64,000 bases of DNA from UBA1672 sp050633325 (GCA_050633325.1 JBOEGH010000005.1:186001-250000), one strand, 5' to 3'; positions 1 through 10,272 are shown, numbered from the stretch's first letter. The notes: generated by a model from the sequence alone, not told the origin. A program made the numbers and translations.

Positions 1-225
1 CGCACCAGCAGCACCAGCATTAACCGCAAGACATAACATCGCAATAACAATCAAAAACGGATGCATTTCAAACGCACCGGGCGCAACCCATAAACCAGCA
101 AAACCTGAAAACACAACAAGGCTCATCACGCGTGGCTTTAACAAGGAAAAAAAATCGCTCACACGGGATTCTTTCCCGCCATAAACATCCTTCAAATCAC
201 TATTTTGCGCAATTACATCTGCCAT
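1..225 (-). CDS. ctaB: Protoheme IX farnesyltransferase (heme O synthase), N-terminal part
   Basis: The product farnesylates heme b to heme O, the first step towards the heme A used by the neighbouring aa3 oxidase. It is a UbiA-fold polytopic membrane enzyme. Only the first 75 residues lie in the window; the reading frame is open to base 1. Reading the minus strand from the ATG at 225 shows the family's N-terminal signature, a short cytosolic leader followed by FFSLLKPRVMSLVVFSGF and, after the first membrane segment, NAGAAGA. The start is 29 bases downstream of the ctaD stop, so it is the third gene of a ctaC-ctaD-ctaB operon. Truncation is due to the window edge, not to mutation. The identification rests on the N-terminal motif and the gene order. 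Confidence 0.88.
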   Translation of the reverse strand, partial: MADVIAQNSDLKDVYGGKESRVSDFFSLLKPRVMSLVVFSGFAGLWVAPGAFEMHPFLIVIAMLCLAVNAGAAGA

Positions 226-254
226 ATATTCTATTTACCACATTAACCGTAAAA

Positions 255-1844
255 TTATTTCACTTTTGGCTGAATTTCAAATTGGTGGAACGGCGGAGGA
301 GAAGAAAGTGACCACTCCAAAGTAAAGCTTTGTGGCTGTACATCCCAATAATTATCGCTTGCCTTTTTACCAAAGAAAATCGTGTAAAAAACAACGATAA
401 TAAACCAAATAGTCGCAATTCCTGTCAGATACGCACCATATGACGAAATCATGTTAAACCCTGCATAAGCATCAGGATAATCAACATATCTACGTGGCAT
501 ACCTTGCAATCCTAAGAAATGCTGCGGAAAGAAGATCATATTTACGCCTACGAAAGTAAGCCAGAAATGCACCTGCCCCATCCACTCAGGAATAATTTTT
601 CCAAACATCTTACCTGCCCAATAATAATATCCTGCGAATAATGCAAACACAGCACCAAGAGACAAAACATAATGGAAATGAGCAACAACATAATATGTGT
701 CATGCAACGCGACATCCATTCCACCATTGGCAAGAACAACACCAGTAACACCGCCAACAGTGAACAAGAATATGAATCCAATCGCCCACAACATAGGTAC
801 TTTGAAAGATATAGAGCCACCCCACATTGTAGCAATCCATGAGAATATTTTAATCCCTGTCGGAACCGCAATAATCAATGTCGCCGCAGTGAAATAAGCC
901 CGCGTATCAACACTCATACCAACTGTAAACATGTGATGCGCCCAAACAACAAACCCAACGGCACCAATAGATACCATGGCATATGCCATTCCTAGATAAC
1001 CAAATATAGGTCTTTGAGAGAATGTAGACACAATATGCGAAACAATACCAAACGCCGGCAAAATCATAATGTAAACCTCAGGATGTCCAAAGAACCAAAA
1101 CAGATGCTGGAACAATATTGGATCACCACCACCTTCAGGATTAAAGAACGAAGTACCAAAGTTACGATCAGTCAACAACATTGTTATTGCACCACCCAAA
1201 ACAGGCAATGACAGCACAAGTAGGAAAGAAGTCACCAACATAGCCCAAACAAATAGTGGCATTTTGTGCAAGGTCATACCAGGTGCACGCATATTAAAGA
1301 TAGTTGTAATAAAATTAGCCGCACCCAAAATAGAGCTAGCCCCCGCAAGATGAAGCGCAAATATAGCCAAATCAACTGACATTCCGTCATGGCCAAACGC
1401 ACTTCCCGATAATGGTGGATATGCGGTCCAACCGGTACCTGCCCCACCACCTATAACAGTGGACAATCCCAATAATAAAAATGCAGGAACCATCAACCAA
1501 AATGAAATATTGTTCAAACGTGGAAACGCCATATCAGGCGCACCAATCATTAAGGGAACAAACCAGTTACCAAACCCACCGATTAATCCCGGCATAACCA
1601 CAAAGAACACCATAATTAAACCATGTGCAGTAATTACAACATTCCACATATGGCCATCAACACCACCAGCAGAATCAAGGAAATATTGCACACCTGGCTG
1701 TTCTAGCTCCAGTCGCATAAACATAGAGAACAAGCCACCGACAAGACCGGCGACAATAGCAAATATTATATAAAGAGTACCAATATCTTTATGGTTTGTA
1801 GACATAAACCAACGTGTAAAAAATCCCGGTTTGTGATCACTCAT
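255..1844 (-). CDS. ctaD: Cytochrome c oxidase subunit I (aa3 type)
   Basis: This is the catalytic subunit of the terminal oxidase. It reduces O2 at the heme a3-CuB centre and pumps protons across the inner membrane. The 529-residue product has the usual length and about twelve membrane segments. His74 in the HAHGLIMVFF stretch is the expected low-spin heme ligand. H254 and Y258 of HPEVY are the CuB ligand and the cross-linked tyrosine. The HHMF and HDTYYVVAHFHYV motifs supply the remaining CuB and heme ligands. The start MSDHKPGFFTRWF follows a purine-rich GAGAGAA ribosome site. It lies 32 bases after ctaC and 29 before ctaB, as in many alphaproteobacterial cta operons. Confidence 0.98.
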   Translation of the reverse strand: MSDHKPGFFTRWFMSTNHKDIGTLYIIFAIVAGLVGGLFSMFMRLELEQPGVQYFLDSAGGVDGHMWNVVITAHGLIMVFFVVMPGLIGGFGNWFVPLMIGAPDMAFPRLNNISFWLMVPAFLLLGLSTVIGGGAGTGWTAYPPLSGSAFGHDGMSVDLAIFALHLAGASSILGAANFITTIFNMRAPGMTLHKMPLFVWAMLVTSFLLVLSLPVLGGAITMLLTDRNFGTSFFNPEGGGDPILFQHLFWFFGHPEVYIMILPAFGIVSHIVSTFSQRPIFGYLGMAYAMVSIGAVGFVVWAHHMFTVGMSVDTRAYFTAATLIIAVPTGIKIFSWIATMWGGSISFKVPMLWAIGFIFLFTVGGVTGVVLANGGMDVALHDTYYVVAHFHYVLSLGAVFALFAGYYYWAGKMFGKIIPEWMGQVHFWLTFVGVNMIFFPQHFLGLQGMPRRYVDYPDAYAGFNMISSYGAYLTGIATIWFIIVVFYTIFFGKKASDNYWDVQPQSFTLEWSLSSPPPFHQFEIQPKVK

Positions 1845-1876
1845 ATTACTTATTCTCTCTTTTTTAACGGTAGAAA

Positions 1877-2713
1877 TTAATGCTGTAACGCAGTTAACTT
1901 AATATTTTCAACGACATTATCATTCGCCGCGAATTCTTCTTTCGCGCGCATTACCCATGCCTTGAACTCTTCTTTACTTACGGCGTGAACCTCAATAGGC
2001 ATAAAGCTATGATCCTTACCACATAGCTCAGAACACTGGCCATAATATATTCCGGGCTTATCTATACGAAACCAAGTTTCATTAGTACGTCCGGGTACAG
2101 TATCAATTTTCACACCAAATGCCGGTATTGCCCATGCATGTATAACATCATTAGAAGTAACCAGAATTGAAATATCAGTATCTATTGGCAGAACAACAAC
2201 ATTATCAGTAGATAAAAGTCTCTTTTGATTTGGCCCTAAATCCTCTGTCGCGACCATACGCGCATCAAAAGAAATACCATCTTGGTCAGGGTATTCATAT
2301 CCCCAATACCACTGATACCCTGTGATTTTCAATGTCATTTCAGGTTCTGCAATACGGTCATTTTTATATAAAGTTTTAAACGAAGGAATAGCAATAATAA
2401 TAAGAATAATTATTGGCACGACAGTCCAAACTATCTCTAACATAACATTATGCGTAACCTTAGATGGCGTCTTATTAGCATGTCTATTGTAACGCAAGAC
2501 AACAAACACCAACAAAACTGTAACAAACACAGTAATCAAAGATATAACAATCAGAAGAAGATTGTGAAAATCGTTAATACGCTCAGCCGAGGAAGTAGCA
2601 GCAGGCTGCAAACCTAGATTCCAATTAACAGGCTCATTTGCCAAAGCTGGGTTAAGCAGAGCTATACCACCTGCAAAAACTGTTAACATCATACATAATA
2701 TTGCTTTATTCAT
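1877..2713 (-). CDS. ctaC: Cytochrome c oxidase subunit II
   Basis: This subunit accepts electrons from cytochrome c through the binuclear CuA centre and passes them to subunit I. I place the start at the ATG at 2713, which gives 278 residues. It follows an AAGAAG-type ribosome site and begins directly with a signal-peptide-like stretch (about 25 residues ending in PALA). The frame is open upstream to 2791, but that extension is not hydrophobic and not family-like. Two membrane segments follow, then the periplasmic cupredoxin domain. The CuA motif CSELCGKDHSFM lies near residues 215-230. It is the first gene of the ctaC-ctaD-ctaB cluster. Confidence 0.96.
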   Translation of the reverse strand: MNKAILCMMLTVFAGGIALLNPALANEPVNWNLGLQPAATSSAERINDFHNLLLIVISLITVFVTVLLVFVVLRYNRHANKTPSKVTHNVMLEIVWTVVPIIILIIIAIPSFKTLYKNDRIAEPEMTLKITGYQWYWGYEYPDQDGISFDARMVATEDLGPNQKRLLSTDNVVVLPIDTDISILVTSNDVIHAWAIPAFGVKIDTVPGRTNETWFRIDKPGIYYGQCSELCGKDHSFMPIEVHAVSKEEFKAWVMRAKEEFAANDNVVENIKLTALQH

Positions 2714-2839
2714 TATAAAATCTTCTTGTTTTTTATGTAAAAATCGAAAATACGTACACAGATACCGATTATATGAACGAGAATATACCACTGAAAAAGC
2801 AGTATTGAACAGGGTGATTTTTAGTTTTTTTCAATCTAT

Positions 2840-3577
2840 CTACTTAGAAGTAACCATTTTTGCATATGAAAGACACGCAACGGCCGCCGTTTCCGCCCTT
2901 AATATATCATCACCCAAATTTACAAAGCTCATCCCTTTATCAGATTTCAAACAAGAAACCTCATCACTATCAAAGCCACCTTCAGGCCCAACCATAAATG
3001 CACAACCACCATCATATGATAATGAAGATAGCGGAACACTAACATTATCACGCTCCAGACAAACCATTAAAGGAATGCCTCCTACAACACCCCCCTTGCG
3101 CGACAAAACTTCCGATAACTTTTGAATTGGATGCAAAGTCGGCACATCCAAACGCTCGCATTGCTCTGATGCTTCAATAATTTGAGAACAAATACGCTCC
3201 TCATTTATCTTTCTGTTTTCTGTTCTGTTAAATATAACCGGATACAATTCTGTAACGCCAAGCTCCACCGATTTCTCTATTAAAAAATCCATTCGCTGCT
3301 TTTTAATTGGTGAAAAAAACAACAACAAAGGAGGTCTTGATTCACCCTGCTCCCTTACCTTCTGTGTTAAAATGGCAACACCATTTTTCTTCTTAATATC
3401 ATCAATACGTGCAAGCCACTCACCATCCACACCATTAAACACACGCAGAAAATCCCCAGAACCCTTGCGCAAGACATTCTTTAGATAATGGGAATGATTA
3501 GAATTCAAAAGAATTTCTTCATTTTGCGAAAATGGTGCGTTGATATATAGGCGCGTATACTTGTATAAATTTTCCAT
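2840..3577 (-). CDS. rsmE: 16S rRNA (uracil-1498-N3)-methyltransferase
   Basis: This SPOUT-fold enzyme methylates U1498 of 16S rRNA with S-adenosylmethionine. The chosen start at 3577 gives 245 residues, the normal family length, and begins MENLYKYTRLYI, matching the usual N-terminus. A longer open frame to 3754 only reads through the antisense of ubiA. Seen in the sequence: an N-terminal PUA-like part with HYLKNVLRKGSGD, then the SPOUT knot elements MVGPEGGFDSDEV and LGDDILRAETAAV near the C-terminus. Its ATG shares the tetranucleotide CATG with the ATG of the divergent ubiA, so each gene's promoter must lie inside the other. No Shine-Dalgarno sequence is visible upstream. Confidence 0.95.
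   Translation of the reverse strand: MENLYKYTRLYINAPFSQNEEILLNSNHSHYLKNVLRKGSGDFLRVFNGVDGEWLARIDDIKKKNGVAILTQKVREQGESRPPLLLFFSPIKKQRMDFLIEKSVELGVTELYPVIFNRTENRKINEERICSQIIEASEQCERLDVPTLHPIQKLSEVLSRKGGVVGGIPLMVCLERDNVSVPLSSLSYDGGCAFMVGPEGGFDSDEVSCLKSDKGMSFVNLGDDILRAETAAVACLSYAKMVTSK
3540..3569 (+). promoter_or_regulatory. Candidate sigma-70 promoter for leaderless ubiA
   Basis: TTGATA (3540-3545), an 18-base spacer and TATAAA (3564-3569) stand six bases before the A of the ubiA ATG at 3576. That would place transcription initiation at or next to the start codon. No ribosome-binding site precedes this ATG, which fits leaderless translation. The promoter would lie inside the 5' end of rsmE. This is inference from motif match and spacing. 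Confidence 0.5.
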
Positions 3578-4499
3578 GACAAAAACAATAAACACCAAAG
3601 ACCACACTGATATCAAGAGACTTGTATGGATTGAGAAGTTTATACCCACTTCAACACGTCCATATGCATACTTAATGCGTTTGGACAGACCTATCGGAAT
3701 TTGGTTGCTGCTTTTACCGGGATTATGGGGAATATCTTTGGCGTCAAATGGCATACTAAACCTAAGACCTACCGAGTACTATATACCATTATTATTTGTA
3801 ATCGGCGCAATCATTATGCGTGGTGCTGGGTGCGTTGTTAACGATTTATGGGATCGTGACTTAGATAAAATGGTTGAAAGAACCAAGAACCGGCCAATCG
3901 CAAGTGGTGATATAACGCCCATCAAGGGCACTATATTTATGGCTACATTGTTGCTTATAGGGCTTGCTATATTAATACAACTTAACACAACAACCATAAT
4001 ATTAGGCATATTCAGTATTCCACTAATAATATCATACCCCCTAATGAAACGAATTACATGGTGGCCACAAGCGTTCCTTGGGCTAACCTTTAATTTCAGC
4101 GCATTAATGGGGTACTGTGCAATTACCAACGAAATCACAATATCTGCAGCTTTACTGTATTTGGGTGGGATATTCTGGACACTTGGCTATGACACAATCT
4201 ATGCGCACCAAGATAAAGAAGATGATTTAATGGCAGGAATAAAATCCACGGCATTAAAGTTTGGAAAAAACAGCAAATTATGGATATCTGTATTCTACAC
4301 ACTCAGCATTACATCCATATTATGCGCACAAGCTACGGAACATGGGTTATCAATAAAACACGCCATAGCAATAATACCAATCATGCACCTAACATGGCAA
4401 ATATACACATGGAACACGGCCAGTCAGCAAAGCTCCCTGTCCATTTTTAAATCCAATCAAGTAACCGGCATTCTCGTGCTAATAATACTAAGTGTATAA
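3576..4499 (+). CDS. ubiA: 4-hydroxybenzoate octaprenyltransferase
   Basis: An inner-membrane prenyltransferase that joins 4-hydroxybenzoate to the polyprenyl tail in ubiquinone synthesis. The product has 307 residues and about eight membrane segments. It carries the UbiA entry motif LMRLDRPIGIWLLLLPGLWG and both aspartate-rich Mg-diphosphate motifs: NDLWDRDLD near residue 95 and DTIYAHQDKEDD near residue 215. ATG 3576 was chosen because it gives a normal-length N-terminus. It overlaps the rsmE start codon head to head and has no ribosome site, so it may be translated leaderless. It ends 16 bases from the convergent stop of the glutamate dehydrogenase gene. Confidence 0.95.
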   Translation: MTKTINTKDHTDIKRLVWIEKFIPTSTRPYAYLMRLDRPIGIWLLLLPGLWGISLASNGILNLRPTEYYIPLLFVIGAIIMRGAGCVVNDLWDRDLDKMVERTKNRPIASGDITPIKGTIFMATLLLIGLAILIQLNTTTIILGIFSIPLIISYPLMKRITWWPQAFLGLTFNFSALMGYCAITNEITISAALLYLGGIFWTLGYDTIYAHQDKEDDLMAGIKSTALKFGKNSKLWISVFYTLSITSILCAQATEHGLSIKHAIAIIPIMHLTWQIYTWNTASQQSSLSIFKSNQVTGILVLIILSV

Positions 4500-4515
4500 G
4501 ATCCTTACAACGGAA

Positions 4516-7500
4516 CTAAATGCATAGATTACGCAAGCGCTGCTCAACAACTGTCAACATTGTTAAATCAATTGTACCTGCACGATGTAGGTTAGCAAAA
4601 AGAGGATCTAATTGCGTTACATGGTGCTCGTTCTTATCCAGCCAAGCATCAAACACAGAACCATCTTTTACCTTCTTACCGACATCACGTAAAACACGAA
4701 CAGTAAGGCCAGCCTGACATCCGTAAAGCTGCCCCATCAAACCATTAGCAGCCTCACTTTGCCAATAATCACCCTGCGGCAAGAAACGCGCTTTTTGACG
4801 CAACCAATCCAAATGGAAACGCTCACCAACATAGAAGTATGTCTGTGCAGCAACCTTCAAATCTACTTTTTGTTCTGTTGCTATACGTATTATGTCACAT
4901 GCAGAAGACAAAACAGGCATCAATGCGATTTGACGTGCTAATTCTACTGGTAACCCATCGGAAACAGCGACATTTTGACGTTGAGCTATTGTTGTTTGCA
5001 GGCTCTCCGGAACTAATTTATCCAACTCTTTAGACAACACCTTAACGCCTGCACCAAATTCTTTAGCATCCTTATTGATGTCCAAATTACGCCCTAAACG
5101 TGTTAAGAACCAAGTTATACCATATTCTGAAAGGTGAACGATTTCACGCATAGCCTTAAGCTGCACCTGCGCTGGTACGCTGCCATCCAAGTCCTCGATA
5201 CTGTCCCATAACGGACGCAAACCAAACGCATCCCTAACGATAATATATGCACGCGCAATATCATTAACAGTTGCACCGGTTTTATTCATACGAGACTTCA
5301 AGAATGTAGGGCCCATACGATTAATCAATGAATTCGCCATCATCGTCGCGATAATTTCACGCTTCAACCTGTGACGTAATATTTCTTTCTCATACTTCTT
5401 ACCCAATACATCCGGGAAGTAATCCATAATCCAATAATTCATTTCCGGACTATCAGGAATATCTGAATTTAAAAGATCTTGCGTCAGGTTAATTTTTGCA
5501 TATGCAAAAACCACACAAAGCTCAGGACGTGTAAGTCCCTTACCCATGCGCAATCTTTCTTGGATAATACTTTGATCAGGTAGTCCTTCTATTTCTCGAT
5601 TAAGACCAACTTCACGTTCCATATCCTGAATAAACTCATCATGTAACTGTAAGTTTTCAGGTGCTTGCATTTCCATCAAGGAAATCGCCTGTGCTTGCTG
5701 GTAATTATGTCTCAAAACATGATCAGCAACTTCATCGGTCATCTTTTCCAACAGCTTATTACGCGCAGAAAGATTCATTGCATGGTCTTTTTGCTCCATA
5801 ACATCGCGCATAAGAATTTTAATATTCACCTCATGATCAGATGAATCAACACCGGCAGAATTATCTAAAAAGTCTGTATTAACGCTTACGCCATTTTCAG
5901 ACATTTCAATACGCGCAAGTTGAGTTACACCAAGGTTAGCACCTTCACCGATAACTTTTGCACGAACTTCACATGCATCAATACGAAGAGCATCACTAGC
6001 CTTATCACCTGCATCTGCGTCGCTTTCACTTGATGCTTTGATATATGTACCAATGCCACCAAACCACAACAGATCTGTACGTGATTTCAATATCGCACGA
6101 ATTAAACAATCCGGTGTTACACTGCTCTCACTCAGATCAAAACGCTTTTGAATTTCAGGGGTCAATTTTAACGTCTTATCGCTACGTTTGAAAATACGCC
6201 CGCCCTTTGACAAGAGCTTTTCATTATATTGATCCCAGCCACCACAAATGTCGAACAACCTTTTACGCTCCGCAAAGGTTTTTGCGGCGTCAGGATCAGG
6301 ATCACAGAATATGTGTAAATGATTAAACGCACCGGTCAACTGTATGTGTTCTGATAACAACATACCATTGCCAAAGACATCACCGCCCATATCACCAACA
6401 CCAACAACATCAAACGGTTGGTTTTGAGTGTCATGATTAAATAAACGGAAATGATATTTTACGGACTCCCATGCTCCACGCGCAGTGATCCCCATTTTCT
6501 TATGATCGTAACCGGCAGATCCACCAGATGCAAATGCATCATCAAGCCAAAAACCATAATCCTGAGATAATCCATTAGCAATATCAGAGAATGTAGCAGT
6601 CCCCTTATCCGCAGCTACAACCAGATATGGATCATCGCCGTCGCGACGAACTACATTCTTAGGAGGGATAATTTTCTTACCCGATCTGTTGTCGGTTATA
6701 TCCAACATTCCACTAATGAAAATCTTGTAACATTCAACACCTTCTGCCATAAATTCTTCGCGGCTATTCGTTGGTGTTTTTACAACAAAACCACCCTTTG
6801 AACCCATAGGAACAATAACAGAGTTTTTAACCATCTGCGCCTTCATCAGGCCTAGTACCTCGGTACGATAGTCTTCATGACGATCAGACCAACGCAAACC
6901 ACCACGGGCAATTTTATCACCGCGCAAGTGAATAGCCTCAACACGTGGTGAGAAAACAAAAATCTCACGGAATGGCTTAGGCAACGGCATATCGTTAATC
7001 TGGCTACAATCAAACTTCAATGCCAAACATGGCTTGGCTTTGCCACATTCTTGAGTTTGGAAGAAGTTTGTTCGTATTGTCGCATGTATCAATTCAACAA
7101 TCATACGCAAAATACGATCATAGTCACTTAGCTTGACCTGCTCCAACTCGCGCATAATTTTGCTCTCACAGGCTTCGACCAATATTTCAGACTTATCACC
7201 ATGCTCAGGATCATGATAAGCTCTAAACAGATCGATCAAAAGACGACTAATCTTCGGGTTTTCCGAAAGCACTTTTTCTATATATGTTCTACTAAACGGA
7301 AAGCGCAGTTGCTTAACATATCTAACATAGGCGCGTAAAATAGTTATTTCATGCCAATTAGCACCGGCACTAAGCACCAAACGATTCAACCCGTCATTAT
7401 TCGTTTCACCATCCCAAACTTTTATAAAGGCTCTCTCAAAGTTCTCTTTAACATCTTGAACAACGACAAAGTCTTCTATTTCAGGAGTTTCAAGCAAGAA

Positions 7501-9330
7501 ATCATGAATCCAGACGCATTTATCTGAACCTAATGGCTTAACTTCGAATGGCAATTCCGCAATAACACGAAGCCCCATATTCTCTAATATCGGCAGAACA
7601 TCTGACAAAATAACCGGTGATCCTACTTGGAACACTTTCAATCTTATTTTCTTCAAATCAACATCATTAGGGCGATACAAATCGAGACCGATAGAATTGC
7701 AAGACATAACATCTTCTATCTTCTCAATATCAAAAACCGCACGCTTGGCAAGGTAAGTAGAAGTATAAGATACCGGAAATGCATCATCATATTGTACTGC
7801 CAGATCAGTTATCTTCGCCTGATCTTCATAAGCATCATTCAACGCTTGGGACAAGCGCTCTGACCATGTCTGACCGCAATCGCGCAAACGTTGTTCAATA
7901 CGTTTTGGCAAAATTTTAGGAGGGTTACTCTGGCTAACATTAATAACAAACATGACACGCGCAAAAACCGAATCATCCAATGTAGTATAAAAGTTCGCGC
8001 ATTGACCGTTTGTTTCTTCTTCTAAAATTTCCTGAATATCTTTTCTTAGTTTTGTCCCGAAGCGGTCTCTAGGTATATAAACCAGACAAGATATATAACG
8101 CCCAAATGGGTCAGTACGCATAAATAACGCGATGCGCTGTCGTTCCTGCAAACGAATTATGTTTTGACATATTTTCAACAATTCTTTGGGGTCAATTTGG
8201 AATAACTCATCCCTAGGGTATTTTTCTAAAATATGACGCAGGGCCTTACAGTCATGCGTACCTTCAATATACCCTGATATCCTTATCGTTTCTTCAACCT
8301 TCGCACAAAGATAAGGAACATCGCTAACACTTCTGGAATAGGTCACAGAAGTCAACAAACCAAGGAAAAGCTTCTCACCTACAATGTCGCCATTATCATT
8401 ATAAACCTTAACCGCGACACAATCCATAGGAACTCGTCTATGGACAGTTGCTAATCTATTAGTTTTAGATACAGAAACTGGTGGTAACTGACGACGGAGC
8501 TCTTGCAGATTGCGTGGCAGCCCCTCTTCTGTTTCACTTATATATGCTGGACTAACATCATTATGCAACAACCCCAAACTAGAGTTAGGTACATTCTTAC
8601 TGTAAACTCCATGCTTACCATCTACAAATTTATATTCTCTATAGCCTAAAAGGGTAAAGTTGTTGTCATATAAATAATCAAGAAACGCACAATACTCCTG
8701 AATTTCAGCCGCAGGTCGTTTAGTACGTGCACTATTCAAATCAGTAGACGCTTCTTTTAACTTACCCAACATAGTGCGCCAATCAGAGTTGGCATAAAAA
8801 ACATCATTTAAAGATGCGTATAGACCATCTTGCAGCTCTTTAATTGCCTGATCAGATAATGTTTCATTTATTTGCACATGAATATGCGCCTGCCTGTGGC
8901 AATCGCCATCCACCGCCTTTGCGGTTATATCTTTTAGATTACCTTTATCATCGTACGTAGAATAGACATTAGGATGAATCAGTATACCAATCAAAATATT
9001 GTGCCTATTAATTTCAGCCGCAATAGAATCAACCAAAAATGCAAGATCATCACTGACTATATCTATAACAGTCTTGCGATATTCTCGTCCCTCAACGATT
9101 GATGAATATATTCTAAGCTTGGGTTCTCCCTTACCGCGCTCTTTAGCCATTTCCCAATGAGACACTGCCATTTCTGACAATATTTGTGCATCAAAAAACT
9201 CCAAGTCATCAGCGTTAATTTTCTGGCACAGAATCTCAAGCATCTTAACCAATCCATCAGGGGATTTGGCTGGAAGGGCTTTTCTAGCTTTTTGAACTAG
9301 GAAATCAAATTCTTTTTTCTTTTGAGACAT
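4516..9330 (-). CDS. NAD-specific glutamate dehydrogenase, large (180 kDa) form
   Basis: This enzyme oxidatively deaminates glutamate to 2-oxoglutarate and ammonia with NAD+, usually in a catabolic direction. At 1604 residues it belongs to the L-GDH/GdhB class found in alphaproteobacteria, pseudomonads and actinobacteria. The N-terminal half holds the regulatory ACT-like regions. The catalytic core begins near residue 800 with GGLRWSDRHEDYRTEVLGLM and PMGSKGGF near 845, followed by the NAD-binding part with VVGVGDMGGDVFGNGML near 970. A long helical C-terminal domain follows. The sequence just before ATG 9330 is TTCTCCT, the reverse of a ribosome site, so the exact start is less certain. With PutA it would complete proline-to-2-oxoglutarate catabolism. 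Confidence 0.96.
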   Translation of the reverse strand: MSQKKKEFDFLVQKARKALPAKSPDGLVKMLEILCQKINADDLEFFDAQILSEMAVSHWEMAKERGKGEPKLRIYSSIVEGREYRKTVIDIVSDDLAFLVDSIAAEINRHNILIGILIHPNVYSTYDDKGNLKDITAKAVDGDCHRQAHIHVQINETLSDQAIKELQDGLYASLNDVFYANSDWRTMLGKLKEASTDLNSARTKRPAAEIQEYCAFLDYLYDNNFTLLGYREYKFVDGKHGVYSKNVPNSSLGLLHNDVSPAYISETEEGLPRNLQELRRQLPPVSVSKTNRLATVHRRVPMDCVAVKVYNDNGDIVGEKLFLGLLTSVTYSRSVSDVPYLCAKVEETIRISGYIEGTHDCKALRHILEKYPRDELFQIDPKELLKICQNIIRLQERQRIALFMRTDPFGRYISCLVYIPRDRFGTKLRKDIQEILEEETNGQCANFYTTLDDSVFARVMFVINVSQSNPPKILPKRIEQRLRDCGQTWSERLSQALNDAYEDQAKITDLAVQYDDAFPVSYTSTYLAKRAVFDIEKIEDVMSCNSIGLDLYRPNDVDLKKIRLKVFQVGSPVILSDVLPILENMGLRVIAELPFEVKPLGSDKCVWIHDFLLETPEIEDFVVVQDVKENFERAFIKVWDGETNNDGLNRLVLSAGANWHEITILRAYVRYVKQLRFPFSRTYIEKVLSENPKISRLLIDLFRAYHDPEHGDKSEILVEACESKIMRELEQVKLSDYDRILRMIVELIHATIRTNFFQTQECGKAKPCLALKFDCSQINDMPLPKPFREIFVFSPRVEAIHLRGDKIARGGLRWSDRHEDYRTEVLGLMKAQMVKNSVIVPMGSKGGFVVKTPTNSREEFMAEGVECYKIFISGMLDITDNRSGKKIIPPKNVVRRDGDDPYLVVAADKGTATFSDIANGLSQDYGFWLDDAFASGGSAGYDHKKMGITARGAWESVKYHFRLFNHDTQNQPFDVVGVGDMGGDVFGNGMLLSEHIQLTGAFNHLHIFCDPDPDAAKTFAERKRLFDICGGWDQYNEKLLSKGGRIFKRSDKTLKLTPEIQKRFDLSESSVTPDCLIRAILKSRTDLLWFGGIGTYIKASSESDADAGDKASDALRIDACEVRAKVIGEGANLGVTQLARIEMSENGVSVNTDFLDNSAGVDSSDHEVNIKILMRDVMEQKDHAMNLSARNKLLEKMTDEVADHVLRHNYQQAQAISLMEMQAPENLQLHDEFIQDMEREVGLNREIEGLPDQSIIQERLRMGKGLTRPELCVVFAYAKINLTQDLLNSDIPDSPEMNYWIMDYFPDVLGKKYEKEILRHRLKREIIATMMANSLINRMGPTFLKSRMNKTGATVNDIARAYIIVRDAFGLRPLWDSIEDLDGSVPAQVQLKAMREIVHLSEYGITWFLTRLGRNLDINKDAKEFGAGVKVLSKELDKLVPESLQTTIAQRQNVAVSDGLPVELARQIALMPVLSSACDIIRIATEQKVDLKVAAQTYFYVGERFHLDWLRQKARFLPQGDYWQSEAANGLMGQLYGCQAGLTVRVLRDVGKKVKDGSVFDAWLDKNEHHVTQLDPLFANLHRAGTIDLTMLTVVEQRLRNLCI

Positions 9331-9489
9331 AGGAGAACACCAATTGTATTTGAACTTACGCAGCTCGTATCATAAAATGAAAAGAACAGTAGGTCTAGTA
9401 TGTTTAAATATTATTTATAATTATCAGTATTTTAATTGCGAAGGTATAGATATAATAACCTTTGGATTACATGAGCAAGGACTAAAGAC

Positions 9490-10272
9490 ATGAGCTTACA
9501 AGGTAAAACCGCCCTTATAACCGGATCAACCAGTGGAATCGGCCTTGCTATTGCACAGGGCTTCGCGCAACAGGGGGCTAATATTATAATAAATGGTTTC
9601 GGTGATCCTAGTGAAATAGAAAACATCAGAAAAAACCTCGAAAACAAAAACAACAAAGCCATATACATCAACGCTGATGTCACAAAACCTGATGAAATCA
9701 CTAATATGATACAAACTGCGGAGGATAATTTTGGTGCAATTGATATCCTTGTTAATAATGCAGGTATTCAACATGTGTCTCCTATCGAAGACTTTCCACC
9801 TGAAAAATGGGACGCTATCATGTCCATAAACTTGTCTTCCGCATTTCACACAACAAAAGCCGCACTCAATGGCATGCGAAAATCAGGATGGGGGCGAATT
9901 ATAAATATGTGTTCCGCACATGGTCTTGTTGCCTCCCCCTATAAAAGCGCATATGTAGCAGCCAAACACGGCATATTGGGATTTACAAAAACAATCGCCC
10001 TTGAAGTTGCGCAAGATAACATAACATGCAATGCCATTTGTCCTGGATACGTACGCACTCCACTTGTTGAAAATCAAATTACTGACACAGCAAAAGCCAG
10101 AGGGATAAGTGAAGAAGAAGTTATTCGTGATGTATTGCTAACCGCACAATGGACAAAAAAATTTGTAACCGTGGAACAAATCGCGGGCGTAGCCCAATTT
10201 TTATGCTCTGACAGCGCAGAAAATATAACCGGAATTGACTTACGTGTTGATGGTGGTTGGACTGCCGCTTAA
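9490..10272 (+). CDS. bdhA: D-3-hydroxybutyrate dehydrogenase
   Basis: A classical 260-residue short-chain dehydrogenase that interconverts D-3-hydroxybutyrate and acetoacetate with NAD+. Visible elements: the TGSTSGIG nucleotide loop (11-18), NNAG (89-92), and the catalytic S142, Y155, K159. From memory of characterised bacterial enzymes, Q94, H144, K152, Q196 and W257 contact the substrate. All five sit at the same numbers here, which supports this call over a generic SDR. The position usually occupied by W187 is tyrosine. A GCAAGGAC ribosome site precedes the ATG. Acetoacetyl-CoA synthetase at 14918-16870 provides the next step, although it is not in the same operon. Confidence 0.93.
   Translation: MSLQGKTALITGSTSGIGLAIAQGFAQQGANIIINGFGDPSEIENIRKNLENKNNKAIYINADVTKPDEITNMIQTAEDNFGAIDILVNNAGIQHVSPIEDFPPEKWDAIMSINLSSAFHTTKAALNGMRKSGWGRIINMCSAHGLVASPYKSAYVAAKHGILGFTKTIALEVAQDNITCNAICPGYVRTPLVENQITDTAKARGISEEEVIRDVLLTAQWTKKFVTVEQIAGVAQFLCSDSAENITGIDLRVDGGWTAA

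Noticed and set aside
3578..3754. N-terminal extension of rsmE
   Set aside because: It reads through the antisense of ubiA; length and N-terminus of the shorter form match the family.
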